Position numbers and translations under genes: made by a program. Positions 1-8,227 of a stretch of 64,000 nucleotides of DNA are shown piece after piece. The notes beneath the pieces are model-generated. The model made no database searches. It was not told the DNA's origin and saw nothing but the letters and a program-made list of their open reading frames with translations. Location: the NCBI RefSeq assembly GCF_024979295.1, contig NZ_JANLCJ010000002.1, forward strand, positions 496,001 to 560,000, written 5' to 3'. Origin of the DNA: Herbiconiux daphne (GTDB lineage: Bacteria; Actinomycetota; Actinomycetes; Actinomycetales; Microbacteriaceae). Within the stretch, counting starts at the first letter, position 1. Each line of letters starts with the position of its first letter.

Positions 1-904
1 TCTCGTCGCCGCCGAAGTCGAGCAGCTCGGTGTAGACGACGCTGAGCCCGCTCTGCCGGCAGGTCTGCACGGTGACCCGGCTGATGAGGTCGCTCGCCAG
101 CACCCAGTGCGTCTCGTCGCGGCCGACCAGACGCGCCGCCTCGAGGTTGCCGGGATCTTCGAGCTCCCCCACGATGTGATAGGCGCCGGCCTTGCGGCCC
201 GGATTGTTGGTGAGGGCCAGCGCGGTCTTGATGACGGTGGAGTCGGGATCGTCGTCACCGTCGGAGGCGAGCAGCACGATGCTGCGGGCGTCGTGGGGGC
301 TGACGAGCTCGAGGTCGTGGAGGTTCATCGGGTCGCCGGTGCGGCAGATCACCCGGGTGCGGCCGGTCGGGCCGACCTCGGCACGGATGGCGTCTTCCAT
401 CTCGACCTTGTCGCGGTCGGCGAGCACCACGATGGCGCTACGCCCGCGCGACTCGTTGGCGAGGGCGAGCTCGCCGATGAGCGAGAACACCTTGGGACTC
501 CAGCCGAGGATGAGGGTATGGTCCGACTCGAGCACGCGCGAGCGGCCCTTGCGGAGCTCGTCGACCTTCGAGTCGAACGCGCCCGACACGATGCCGATCA
601 GGCTCGCCACGATGACGAGGCCGCCGACCGTGACGACGAGCATCAGCGCCCGGAACCCCCACCCGCTGTCGCCGCCCATCGTGCCGGGGTCGAGCGTGCG
701 CATGAGGTTGCCCCAGAGCACGTCGAGGAAGTCGGCGCTCGAGGCGTCGTCGGGGTAGGCGTGCACGAGGTAGACGATGACGGCGAGCACCACGACGAAG
801 ACGACGGTGGCCGCCGCGAGCAGCAGCATGAGGGCGACAGTGCCCCGCGACATCCAGGTGTCGAACCGATAGCGTGCGCGCTCGGCCAGGCCGGGTCTCG
901 ACAC
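1..904 (-). CDS. CASTOR/POLLUX-like ion channel (3' end outside window)
   Basis: About 301 codons are visible; the C-terminus lies beyond base 1. The protein has a hydrophobic helix at roughly residues 26-50, a pore-like stretch (GNLMRTLDPGTMGGDSGW), a second helix at about 86-110, and then a soluble regulatory part starting SDHTLILGWSPKVFSLIGEL. That part continues with Rossmann-like segments (AIVVLADRDKVEMEDAI, ARSIVLLASDGDDDP) typical of RCK-type gating domains. This arrangement matches bacterial CASTOR/POLLUX-related cation channels of the cell membrane; the ion is not known. The start chosen is GTG at 904, preceded by GAAGGAGA at good spacing. Four tandem 15-16 bp repeats lie just upstream. 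Family assignment is from recognisable sequence; physiological role is inference. Confidence 0.85.
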   Translation of the reverse strand, partial: MSRPGLAERARYRFDTWMSRGTVALMLLLAAATVVFVVVLAVIVYLVHAYPDDASSADFLDVLWGNLMRTLDPGTMGGDSGWGFRALMLVVTVGGLVIVASLIGIVSGAFDSKVDELRKGRSRVLESDHTLILGWSPKVFSLIGELALANESRGRSAIVVLADRDKVEMEDAIRAEVGPTGRTRVICRTGDPMNLHDLELVSPHDARSIVLLASDGDDDPDSTVIKTALALTNNPGRKAGAYHIVGELEDPGNLEAARLVGRDETHWVLASDLISRVTVQTCRQSGLSVVYTELLDFGGDE

Positions 905-916
905 GGTGCTCTCCTT

Positions 917-978
917 CGAACAGGGTGATCGTCGACGGGGTGATCGTCGACAGGGTGATCCTCGAACAGGGTGATCGA
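917..978. repeat. Four tandem 15-16 bp repeats upstream of the channel gene
   Basis: Units start at 917, 933, 948 and 963. Each reads approximately CGA(A)CAGGGTGATCGT, with TGATC conserved in all four. The array begins 13 bp upstream of the GTG start of the channel gene, so it covers its leader or promoter. It could be a cluster of protein-binding sites or a slippage product. Confidence 0.85.
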
Positions 979-1041
979 ACCCTACCGAGCCGGCGGTGTT
1001 GAGAACAACTCAGCTCGGCCCCCGCGTTGTGGGGGCAGGCG

Positions 1042-2019
1042 TCAGGCCAAGCGGATGCCGCGCTGCAGGCGCGGGCGCAGTTCGAAGGCGCGGTCGATGC
1101 TCGTGCGGTCGGCGGTTCCGACCCCGTTGCGCAACAACTGGGGCAGCAGCGACCGCCGCACCACGACCGACCCGGCCAGCCGGCCGCGTTCGACCGAGAG
1201 CACCGGTTCCGCCAGGGCGTCATCCGGAACCACCACGACGAGACAGGTGAACTTCACACCGAGCGACCTCCCGAGCGCCCGCGCTCCCCGACTGAGCTCG
1301 TGCAGCGGCTCGGCGTCGGGGTGCACGCCCTCGCCCACGATCTCGCCCTTGCGCAGGCGCACCTCGCCACCCCAGTCTTCGGACTGGATGGCGAACAGGC
1401 CTGCGGGGCCGAGCACGACGTGGTCGATCGTCTCGGGCACGCCGCCGATGCTGCGGCCGGTGAGCACGTTGTTCCAGATGGTGAAGCCGATGCCGAGGTT
1501 CGACACCAGGCCCGCGGTCGACTCCTCGGCGATCGCCTTGGCGAGCCAGCCGCGGATCTCGCGCGGCGCCGACCGCACGAGCCCCGGGTCGTAGGGGTCG
1601 GAGACGGTGACGCCGCGGCCGACCCACTCGCGCAGCAGGGTGAGGTACTGCTCGCGCTCCTGGCCGCCCGGGTGGCCGTAGCTGCGGGCGCGCACCGACG
1701 AGCTGCGGGCGCGGCCGCTGCCGCCGAACCCGGCACCGGGCGTCGACGACGAACCCGAGGCGCCGGCGGCGTGGGCGGTGGGGGCATCCGGTGCCATCGT
1801 GCGGGCTCCGTGGCCCTGGTCGTAGGCGGCGCGGTCTTCGGGGGTGCCGACCCGTTCCCAGGCGTGCTGAACGGCGGTGAACCGCGCGGCGGTGCCCCCG
1901 GTGTCGGGGTGCGTGGCGCGCAGCAGGCGGCGGTAGGCACGGCGCAGCTCGTCGTGGCTGGCCTGGGGGTCGACGCCCAGCACCTCGTAGGGCGTTTGCG
2001 CAGCGGGACTGTCGGACAC
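1042..2019 (-). CDS. J-domain protein with C-terminal NERD nuclease-related domain
   Basis: 325 residues. Residues 8-68 form a J domain (PYEVLGVDPQ..., with the HPD tripeptide at 37-39), which normally stimulates the Hsp70 ATPase. After a Gly/Ser/Ala-rich linker (about 70-115), residues about 140-325 resemble the NERD nuclease-related domain, including the segment IDHVVLGPAGLFAIQSEDWGGEVR. The start is GTG. A J domain joined to NERD suggests recruitment of DnaK to a nucleic-acid or envelope-associated target, but the substrate cannot be told from sequence. No operon partner is evident: the gap to the next gene on the same strand is 108 bp. The domain calls are firm; function is open. Confidence 0.75.
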   Translation of the reverse strand: MSDSPAAQTPYEVLGVDPQASHDELRRAYRRLLRATHPDTGGTAARFTAVQHAWERVGTPEDRAAYDQGHGARTMAPDAPTAHAAGASGSSSTPGAGFGGSGRARSSSVRARSYGHPGGQEREQYLTLLREWVGRGVTVSDPYDPGLVRSAPREIRGWLAKAIAEESTAGLVSNLGIGFTIWNNVLTGRSIGGVPETIDHVVLGPAGLFAIQSEDWGGEVRLRKGEIVGEGVHPDAEPLHELSRGARALGRSLGVKFTCLVVVVPDDALAEPVLSVERGRLAGSVVVRRSLLPQLLRNGVGTADRTSIDRAFELRPRLQRGIRLA

Positions 2020-2127
2020 ACGGACACGATACCGGCCGAATCCGGGCGCGCGCCGCAGGGTGGCCGAGCGTTCGCCGACGGCGTGCGGGCGCAGGGGGTG
2101 CCGCGCCGAGCGTGCGGGGGGCGCGGG

Positions 2128-2988
2128 CTACCGCGTCTGGGCGATCCTGAGCACGATGACCGGGCACGGGGTGTGGATGAGCACGTCGTGACTCACGGAG
2201 CCGAGCAGGAACCGGCTGATGCCGCGGCGCCCGTGGCTGCCGATGACGAGCAGGGCGGCATCCTTCGACGCTTTGATCAGGGCCGCGGCGGGCGAGTCGA
2301 GCACGACCTCGGTGCGGATCGACACGGCCGGGTGGTCGGGGTCGATCTGGGCGAGTGCCGCTTCGACGCCCGCCTGGGCGCGCTCCTCGAGGGCGTCGTA
2401 GAGCTCGGAGCCGTCGGTGAAGTCGGGCATGGTGAGGGGAGGCACGGTCCAGGCGCTCACGACGTGCAGGGGCTCGCCGAGCCGCGCGGCCTCGGCGACG
2501 CCGTGCTCGAGGATGTCGGCGGAGGCGTCGGAGCCGTCGATTCCGACCACGACTCCGGCCCGGTGCGTGACCGGCAGGTCGGGGATGACCGCCACCGGCA
2601 CCTTCGCCGACGCCGCCACCCGCAGGCTGACCGCGCTCGTCGTGAGCCGCTCGTAGGCGTCTTTGCGGTAGGTGCCCACCACGAGCAGGTCGACTCCCGC
2701 CGCCTCGGCCTCGGCACAGAGCACCGTGACCGGGTTGCCCGAGAGCACCCGCGAGGTGACCGACACGTGGGGCGCCTTCGAGTCGGCGTTGAAGGCCGCG
2801 CTCGCGAGCACCACCTCGCCCTGCTGCTGCAGCAGAGGGGCGGCGGTGAAGGCCGGGGAGTCCCACGAGGTGTCGGCCACGTAGACCACGTCGACGTCGC
2901 TCTGCGTGGCCTCGCCGCGCCGCAGCGCCCAGTCGAGCGCCACCTTGCCCGACGGCGATCCGTCGTAGCCGACCATGATCGTGCTCAT
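2128..2988 (-). CDS. Universal stress protein, tandem two-domain
   Basis: 286 residues made of two consecutive Usp domains: about 1-140 (starting MSTIMVGYDGSPSGKVALDWAL) and about 150-286 (GVVVGIDGSDASADILEHGV). The second domain ends with the ATP-binding signature GSHGRRGISRFLLGSVSHDV and PCPVIVL. Such tandem Usp proteins are cytoplasmic ATP-binding proteins induced by stress or growth arrest in actinobacteria. The ATG at 2988 is preceded by GGGGAGAA, a good ribosome binding site. It is transcribed alone; the neighbour on the left is separated by 108 bp. Confidence 0.9.
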   Translation of the reverse strand: MSTIMVGYDGSPSGKVALDWALRRGEATQSDVDVVYVADTSWDSPAFTAAPLLQQQGEVVLASAAFNADSKAPHVSVTSRVLSGNPVTVLCAEAEAAGVDLLVVGTYRKDAYERLTTSAVSLRVAASAKVPVAVIPDLPVTHRAGVVVGIDGSDASADILEHGVAEAARLGEPLHVVSAWTVPPLTMPDFTDGSELYDALEERAQAGVEAALAQIDPDHPAVSIRTEVVLDSPAAALIKASKDAALLVIGSHGRRGISRFLLGSVSHDVLIHTPCPVIVLRIAQTR

Positions 2989-3032
2989 GCGTGTTCTCCC
3001 CTGCTGGTCATCGCGCTTCGGTCATCTCGCCG

Positions 3033-3362
3033 TCATCCCGTAATGTCGACGCGCGAGATGCGGTCGCCCTCGAGCGCGAATGCGATGGTTCCGCCGCCGT
3101 TGTAGCCGTTGCCCGTCACCGTGATCGCCACGGCGTAGACGCCGTTCGACACGGTGAACCCCGACGACTCGAAGTGGCTCTGCACGCCGATGTTATCGCT
3201 CTCGTTCCAGCTCGCGATGCCGTCGCGGCCACGGAATGAGCGACCCCAGTCGTCGAGCACCGCGTCGTCGGCGAAGGCGTTCAGAAACCGCTCGCGGTCG
3301 CCGTCGTTGGTCGCCTCGAAGAAATCCACGATCGCGGGCGGCAGACTCTCGAAACCGGTCAT
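3033..3362 (-). CDS. SnoaL/NTF2-like protein
   Basis: 109 residues beginning MTGFESLPPAIVDFFEATND. The pattern (helix, FLNAFADDAVLDDWGRSFRGRDGIASW, then beta strands ending IAFALEGDRISRVDITG) is that of small cone-fold SnoaL-like proteins, which act as isomerases, hydrolases or ligand binders. The ATG at 3362 was chosen because GAGGATGGAG precedes it and the NTF2-like fold starts there; a longer frame reaching 3632 would overlap the divergent gene. No catalytic residue can be assigned. Confidence 0.75.
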   Translation of the reverse strand: MTGFESLPPAIVDFFEATNDGDRERFLNAFADDAVLDDWGRSFRGRDGIASWNESDNIGVQSHFESSGFTVSNGVYAVAITVTGNGYNGGGTIAFALEGDRISRVDITG

Positions 3363-3498
3363 GGCTCCATCCTCACGCTTTCGCCCGTGGGGCACCAGCG
3401 CTGCCGGGCGTGTCCACAGGCGCCGGGGCGGCCGACGGATGCCGCGATCGTCGCGATTCTTCAAGACTCCAGCCCCGGCGCATCCGTACCCTGGTCGC

Positions 3499-3921
3499 AT
3501 GACCGACCACGACACCATCACCGCCCGCTTCGCCGTCACCGGGTGGGAGCCGGCCGACCTCACCGGGCTCGCCGAGCCGCCGCAACCCCCGCAGGCCCCG
3601 GTCGACTGGGTGGGCGCGATCGTGATGCGCAAGGCCTACTCGGCCGGACTCGTCGGGTCGAGCGTCGCCCATTTCGTGTCGTCGGGCGACGAGCAGAGCC
3701 GCGGCTACCTCGCGGTGGAGCGCATCACCGGCACGCTCGACGACGGCCGGTCGGGGTCGGTCACCGTGCATCACGGGGCGTTGCAGCATCCCGACGACTC
3801 GTCGGCGTTCGGCTACATCGTGCCGGGAACGGGCACGGTCGACTTCGCAGGGTTCCGGGGGCAGGCTCGCATCCTGCAAGACGACGACGGGCCCTACTTC
3901 GTCATCACGCTCGAGCACTGA
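3499..3921 (+). CDS. DUF3224 domain protein
   Basis: 140 residues, starting MTDHDTITARFAVTGWEP. The sequence shows the DUF3224 pattern: an early AxFxVxxW segment, a central region with GYLAVERITGTLDDGRSGSVTVHHGA, and a C-terminal G.VPGTGT.DFAGFRGQARI.QDDDGPYFVITLEH. Family members are small beta-barrel proteins of unknown function. The gene is divergent from the NTF2-like gene. Its stop codon lies inside a short tandem repeat (3908-3976). Confidence 0.8.
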   Translation: MTDHDTITARFAVTGWEPADLTGLAEPPQPPQAPVDWVGAIVMRKAYSAGLVGSSVAHFVSSGDEQSRGYLAVERITGTLDDGRSGSVTVHHGALQHPDDSSAFGYIVPGTGTVDFAGFRGQARILQDDDGPYFVITLEH

Positions 3922-3976
3922 CCGTCCTGACCGCCCGTCGCTTGAGCGCTGACCGCCCGGTCGCTCGAGCAGAGGC
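3908..3976. repeat. Stop-codon-containing tandem repeat at the DUF3224 gene end
   Basis: CGCTCGAGCACTGACCG at 3908-3924 contains the TGA stop (3919-3921). It recurs as CGCTTGAGCGCTGACCG at 3939-3955 and, partially, as CGCTCGAGCAGAGGC at 3962-3976. The last 11 coding bases plus the stop have thus been copied downstream. Confidence 0.8.
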
Positions 3977-4019
3977 ATCCCGGTCGCGGAATACTGGGCC
4001 GTGACGTCCGGTTGGGAGC

Positions 4020-4037
4020 TTCATACGTTCGTATGAA
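4020..4037. promoter_or_regulatory. Perfect palindrome, probable operator of the monooxygenase gene
   Basis: TTCATACG-TT-CGTATGAA: perfect 8-bp arms with a 2-bp spacer, 48 bp upstream of the ATG at 4086. The size and symmetry are typical of a TetR- or MarR-family dimer site. No regulator gene is adjacent, so the binding protein is unknown. Confidence 0.55.
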
Positions 4038-4085
4038 CATGGCGCTCCGCACCGGCGCGCACGACGGCAGGCAGGGAGCACACGC

Positions 4086-5120
4086 ATGGCACAGCAGCTC
4101 GAATTGGGACTCGACACGTTCGGCGACGTGACCGCCGACGAGAGCGGCACGCCGCTGCCTCACGGGCAGGTGCTGCGCAACCTCGTCGATCAGGGCGTGC
4201 TGGCCGATCAGGTCGGCGTCGACTTCATCGGCTTCGGCGAGCACCACCGCGCCGACTTCGCGGTGTCGGCCCCCGAGGTCGTGCTGGCGGCGGTCGCGGC
4301 CCGCACCGAGCGCATCCGTCTGGGGTCGGCGGTGACGGTGCTGAGTTCCGACGACCCGGTGCGGGTGTTCCAGCGGTTCTCGACGCTCGACGCGCTCTCG
4401 AACGGGCGAGCGGAGGCGATTCTCGGTCGCGGGTCGTTCACCGAGTCGTTCCCGCTGTTCGGCTACGAGCTCTCCGACTACGAAGAGCTCTTCGAAGAGA
4501 AGCTCAATCTGTTCGCCGCGGTGCGCGAACAGACGCCCGTCACCTGGTCGGGCAGCACGCGGGCACCGCTCGTCGACCAGGCGGTCTACCCGCCCGTCGA
4601 GCACGGCCTGCTGAAGACCTGGGTCGGCGTCGGCGGCAGCCCGGAGTCGGTGGTGCGCACCGCGCGCTACGGCTTCTCGCTCATGCTCGCCGTCATCGGC
4701 GGCGACCCGGTGCGCTTCGCGCCCTACGTCGACCTGTTCTCGCGGGCGCTCGACCAGTACGGGTTCGAGAAGCAGCCGGTGGGCGTGCACTCCCCCGGCC
4801 ACATCGCGGCGACCGACGAAGAAGCCCGCGAGCAGCTCTGGCCGCACTACCAGGCGCTGATGAACCGCATCGGCCGCGAGCGCGGCTGGTCGCCGATGGG
4901 CCGGGCGCACTTCGAGCAGGAGGTCGGGCCGCACGGTTCGCTCTACGTCGGAGCGCCCGAGACCGTCGCCACGAAGATCGCGAACGCCGTCAGAACCCTC
5001 GGCGTCGACCGCTTCGACCTCAAGTACGGCAACGGCGGCCTCGGCCACGACAAGCTCATGACGAGCATCGAGCTCTATGGCACGCGGGTCATTCCGCGCG
5101 TTCGGGAGCTGCTCGCCTGA
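4086..5120 (+). CDS. LLM-class flavin-dependent oxidoreductase
   Basis: 344 residues, luciferase-like monooxygenase fold. Diagnostic stretches include GVDFIGFGEHHRADFAVSAP near residue 45, RIRLGSAVTVLSSDDPVRVFQ near 75 and GRAEAILGRGSFTESFPLFGY near 110. These proteins use reduced flavin (FMNH2 or F420H2) to oxidise small organic substrates; the substrate here is unknown. The start ATG is preceded by GGGAGCACACGC. A perfect palindrome at 4020-4037 suggests repressor control. The last 15 bases of the gene (GAGCTGCTCGCCTGA) form the left edge of a fourfold tandem repeat that reaches into the convergent ogt gene. Confidence 0.85.
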   Translation: MAQQLELGLDTFGDVTADESGTPLPHGQVLRNLVDQGVLADQVGVDFIGFGEHHRADFAVSAPEVVLAAVAARTERIRLGSAVTVLSSDDPVRVFQRFSTLDALSNGRAEAILGRGSFTESFPLFGYELSDYEELFEEKLNLFAAVREQTPVTWSGSTRAPLVDQAVYPPVEHGLLKTWVGVGGSPESVVRTARYGFSLMLAVIGGDPVRFAPYVDLFSRALDQYGFEKQPVGVHSPGHIAATDEEAREQLWPHYQALMNRIGRERGWSPMGRAHFEQEVGPHGSLYVGAPETVATKIANAVRTLGVDRFDLKYGNGGLGHDKLMTSIELYGTRVIPRVRELLA

Positions 5121-5958
5121 CCCTCGGCCCGACGCTGTTGGAATGGGCGGAATTTCGGGGCCTTCGAGCCCGCCTGATGGACGATGGGTGCTTTTTTCCG
5201 CCGATTCGGGCGGCGGGTGCTGGTGGCGGCGGTGCTCGTGCGGCGGTTGGCGCACCGGCTGGCGCTGCATCGGGGCGGCCTCGCGCGCGAGCAGCGAGCG
5301 CTTGACGTCGACACCCAGCGAATCCGTCACTGGGATCTTCGGCCGGCCCGACTGTTCGAATGAGCGGAGTTTCGGGCCTTCGAGCCCCCATGGTGGATGA
5401 TGGCTGCCTTTTTCCGCCGATTCCGGCGGCGGGTGCTGGTGGCGGCGGTGCTCGTGCGGCATCCGGGCGGCCTCGCGCGCGAGCAACGAGCGCTTGACGC
5501 CGACGCCCCGCCAATCCGCCACCGGCAGCTGCTCGCCTGACTGCGGGCCCGATGCTGTTCGAACGGGCGAATTTTCGGGCCTTCGAGCCCTAATGGTGGA
5601 CGAGTGTGCCTTTTTTCGCCGATTCCGGCAGCGGGTGCTGGTGGCGGTGTCCCCGCTGCAGCCGGCGCAACGGCTGGTGCTGCATCGCGGCGGCGGTACG
5701 CACGAGCAACGAGCGCTTGACGTCGACGCCCCAGCCGAATCCGCTTTGGGACCACCTCGCCTGACAGCGGGCCCGATGCTGTTCGAACGGGCGAGTTTTC
5801 GGGCCTTCGAGCCTCCATAGCGACGCAGGTGCCTTTTTTCGCCGATTCAGTCGTTGGGTGCTGGTGGTGGCGGTGCTAGTGCTGCAGCTGGTGCTGCATC
5901 GCGGCGGCCTCGCGCGCGAGCAGCGAGCGCTTGACGTCGACGCCCCAAGCGAATCCGC
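5106..5958. repeat. Four tandem copies of the convergent monooxygenase/ogt gene ends
   Basis: Approximate units: 5106-5330, 5331-5520, 5521-5748 and 5749-5958 (about 190-229 bp). Each unit runs from (or near) the 3' end of the monooxygenase gene, through a shared intergenic part with CGGGCCTTCGAGCC and GCCTTTTTTCGCCGATTC-like blocks, to the 3' end of ogt (antisense copies encoding [12 protein letters not shown]). Only unit 4 is joined to a complete ogt. The other three ogt tails lack the catalytic Cys region and cannot be functional. Unit 3 also repeats CAGCTGCTCGCCTGA from the monooxygenase stop. There is no other gene between 5121 and 5875. Confidence 0.85.
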
Positions 5959-6391
5959 CGAGCGAGCCGTCGCTGCGCAGCACCCGGTGGCACGGCACGA
6001 ACAGCGCCGGAGCGTTGCGGGCGCACGCGCTGGCCGCGGCACGCACCGCGGTGGGCCGGTCGAGGGCTGCCGCGAACTCCTGATAGGAGAGCGGGGCGCC
6101 GGGGGCGATCTCGCGCAGCTTCTGCCACCCGCGGCGGTGGAACTCTCCCCCGCTCTGCACCACGACGACGTCGTCGATGGCGGTGACGTCACCCGCGTAG
6201 TAGTCGCGCACGGCGTCGGCGGCGGCGGTCTCGCCGGGCTCGACCTCGGCCGGGCGGAGAGCCGGACCCAGGCGGCCGAGCAGGGCGTCGACGTCGCTGG
6301 TCCACCCCGACGACAGCACTCGCCCCTCGTCGTCGGCGATGATGCCGAACGGGCCGTCGGGCGTCTCGACGAACTGGATGGTGGCGCTCAT
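5876..6391 (-). CDS. ogt: Methylated-DNA--protein-cysteine methyltransferase (Ogt)
   Basis: 171 residues. It removes alkyl groups from O6-methylguanine in one suicidal transfer to an active-site Cys. The PCHRV motif puts that cysteine at residue 134, followed by the family's [19 protein letters not shown]-terminus. The N-terminal part (1-80) is the divergent ribonuclease-like domain. Its ATG overlaps the stop of the upstream glycosylase gene by 4 bp (ATGA), so the two repair genes form one operon with translational coupling. Its last codons and 3' flank are present in four tandem copies downstream. Confidence 0.93.
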   Translation of the reverse strand: MSATIQFVETPDGPFGIIADDEGRVLSSGWTSDVDALLGRLGPALRPAEVEPGETAAADAVRDYYAGDVTAIDDVVVVQSGGEFHRRGWQKLREIAPGAPLSYQEFAAALDRPTAVRAAASACARNAPALFVPCHRVLRSDGSLGGFAWGVDVKRSLLAREAAAMQHQLQH

Positions 6392-8139
6392 GCGATCTCC
6401 TCGGTGGTGGGGGTGGTGGTGGGTGCGGTGGTGCGGGTGGTCCGTGGCGCGGCAACGCTGAGGGCGGTGGCGGCGGTGCCGACAGCGCGTCCAGAGCGGA
6501 CGGTCGGCGACGTGGCCGGTGTGAGCGCCGGGGTGGCCTTGGTGGTGCGTGGGACCCGCGGCGCATCGGCGGCCGCCGATGCGGGAGTGAGCCTGGCGGC
6601 GGCCGGCGCGGCGGCATCGGCGGTAGCCGTCGCGGCCGACGCGGCGGGGGCGCGCCGGAGAGGCGGGGGCGCGGCTGCCCAGAGGTGCAGGCAGAGGTAG
6701 GAGCGCCAGGGGGCGAAGTCGGCGGCCCAGGCGGCCAGGTCGCGTGGGGTGTGCGGAAAGCCGAGTGCGCGCGCGCCGCTGCGCACGGCGACGTCACCGG
6801 TTAGCAGCACGTCGGGACTTTTCAGCACCCGCATGGCGAGATAGCCGGCGGTCCAGTCGCCGATGCCCGGGATGGCGACGAGTCGCTGCCGCTGCTCGGC
6901 GGCGTCGTCGCCGAACGAGATCTCGAGGTCGCCCGAGGCGAGGGCTTCGGCCACGCGCACGACGGTGGCGATCTTCGCGCGCGGGCCGGTGAGCACCGAG
7001 CCGGCGTGCTCGGCCACCTGTGCCGCCGTGGGAAAGAGGAGGGTGGGGGGCGATGACGCGGTGGTGGACGAGGATGCTGCGGCGGCGGCATCCGGAACCT
7101 GTTCGAGCGGCGAGCCCGCGGCCAGGGTGAGGCGGTGCAGCAGCGTGCGCGCCGACGCCACCGAGATCTGCTGCCCGATGATGGCGCGGAAGAGCATTTC
7201 GTGGGCGTCGACGGCTCCGGGCAGGCGGATGCCGGGCAGCGCACGTACCCGCTCCGCGAGCACCGGGTCGGCCGAGAGCGCCGCGTCGACCGCCACCGGG
7301 TCGGCATCGAGGTCGAACAGGCGACGGATGCGCGACACGAGCACCGGCAGGTCGGCCAGCGCGGTGAGGTGGGCGTCGAGCACGAGCTTCGAGGCGCTCT
7401 GGCGCACGGTGAACCACGCGGGCCCACCGGGCAACGCCACCGACCGGGTGTAGCTGTCGGTGCCGACGGTTTCGACCCCGGGCACGGCACGGGCCGCGAG
7501 CCAGGTGAAGACTCCGGCCGCGTCGAACGGCTCGCGATAGGGCAGGGTGAGTTCGATCGCCCCGGGCACGGCGGGCTGCGCCCGGGACTGCCGCGCGCGC
7601 ATCTCGGTGGGCGTGAGCTGGAAGACCTCCGCCACCGTGTCGTTGAACTGCCGGATGCTCGAGAATCCGGCAGCGAAGGCGATGTCACTCATCGAGAGAT
7701 CGGTGGAGGTGAGCAGGGTGCGGGCGGTCTGGGCCCGCAGTGCGCGCGAGATGGCGAGGGGCCCGGCGCCGAGTTCGTGGCTCAGCACGCGGTTGAGGTG
7801 GCGGTTCGAGTAGCCGAGGCGGCGGGAGAGGCCGTCGACGCCCTCGCGCTCGATGAGTCCGTCGCCGATGAGCCGCATGGCACGGGCGGCCAGGTCGTCG
7901 CGGAGGTTCCAGGCGGGGGTGCCGGGCACCGCCTCGGGCAGGCACCTCTTGCACGCGCGGTAGCCGGCCTCGTGGGCCGCGGCGCTGGTCTCATAGAAGG
8001 TGACGTTGGCGGCGTGCGGCGTGCGGGCGGGGCAGCTCGGGCGGCAGTAGATGCCGGTGGAGCGCACGGCCGTGATGAACTGGCCGTCGAAGCGGCGGTC
8101 GCGCGACTGGATGATGCGGTAGCGCTCGTCGAAGTCCAT
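6388..8139 (-). CDS. Ada/AlkA fusion: AraC-type HTH plus 3-methyladenine DNA glycosylase
   Basis: 583 residues. The N-terminal Ada zinc domain has four cysteines (C32, C36, C63, C66; [13 protein letters not shown] and [10 protein letters not shown]). A helix-turn-helix AraC domain follows at about 85-185 ([34 protein letters not shown]), then an AlkA N-domain and a helix-hairpin-helix glycosylase ([39 protein letters not shown]). This matches Ada-AlkA fusions, which sense methylation and excise N-alkylated bases. The family normally ends soon after the YLCLHLWAA stretch. Here an Ala/Thr/Pro-rich tail of about 95 residues is added. The ATG at 8139 was preferred to an in-frame start at 8277 because the Ada domain begins there and 8277 would overlap the divergent protease gene. 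Confidence 0.88.
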   Translation of the reverse strand: MDFDERYRIIQSRDRRFDGQFITAVRSTGIYCRPSCPARTPHAANVTFYETSAAAHEAGYRACKRCLPEAVPGTPAWNLRDDLAARAMRLIGDGLIEREGVDGLSRRLGYSNRHLNRVLSHELGAGPLAISRALRAQTARTLLTSTDLSMSDIAFAAGFSSIRQFNDTVAEVFQLTPTEMRARQSRAQPAVPGAIELTLPYREPFDAAGVFTWLAARAVPGVETVGTDSYTRSVALPGGPAWFTVRQSASKLVLDAHLTALADLPVLVSRIRRLFDLDADPVAVDAALSADPVLAERVRALPGIRLPGAVDAHEMLFRAIIGQQISVASARTLLHRLTLAAGSPLEQVPDAAAAASSSTTASSPPTLLFPTAAQVAEHAGSVLTGPRAKIATVVRVAEALASGDLEISFGDDAAEQRQRLVAIPGIGDWTAGYLAMRVLKSPDVLLTGDVAVRSGARALGFPHTPRDLAAWAADFAPWRSYLCLHLWAAAPPPLRRAPAASAATATADAAAPAAARLTPASAAADAPRVPRTTKATPALTPATSPTVRSGRAVGTAATALSVAAPRTTRTTAPTTTPTTEEIA

Positions 8140-8227
8140 GCATCGAGTCTCACACGCGCCGGCGACCCTCACTAGCGGAAATCGGACATCGCGGTGCAGT
8201 GTCGGCGGCCCACCGTAGGGTCGAGTC

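Noticed and set aside
107..928. Plus-strand frame at the left end
   Set aside because: It is antisense to the channel gene, whose minus-strand translation has two membrane helices and a recognisable regulatory domain.
5106..5958. CRISPR array or integron attachment array
   Set aside because: Units are near 200 bp, lack constant short repeats with unique spacers, and are explained as copies of flanking gene ends.
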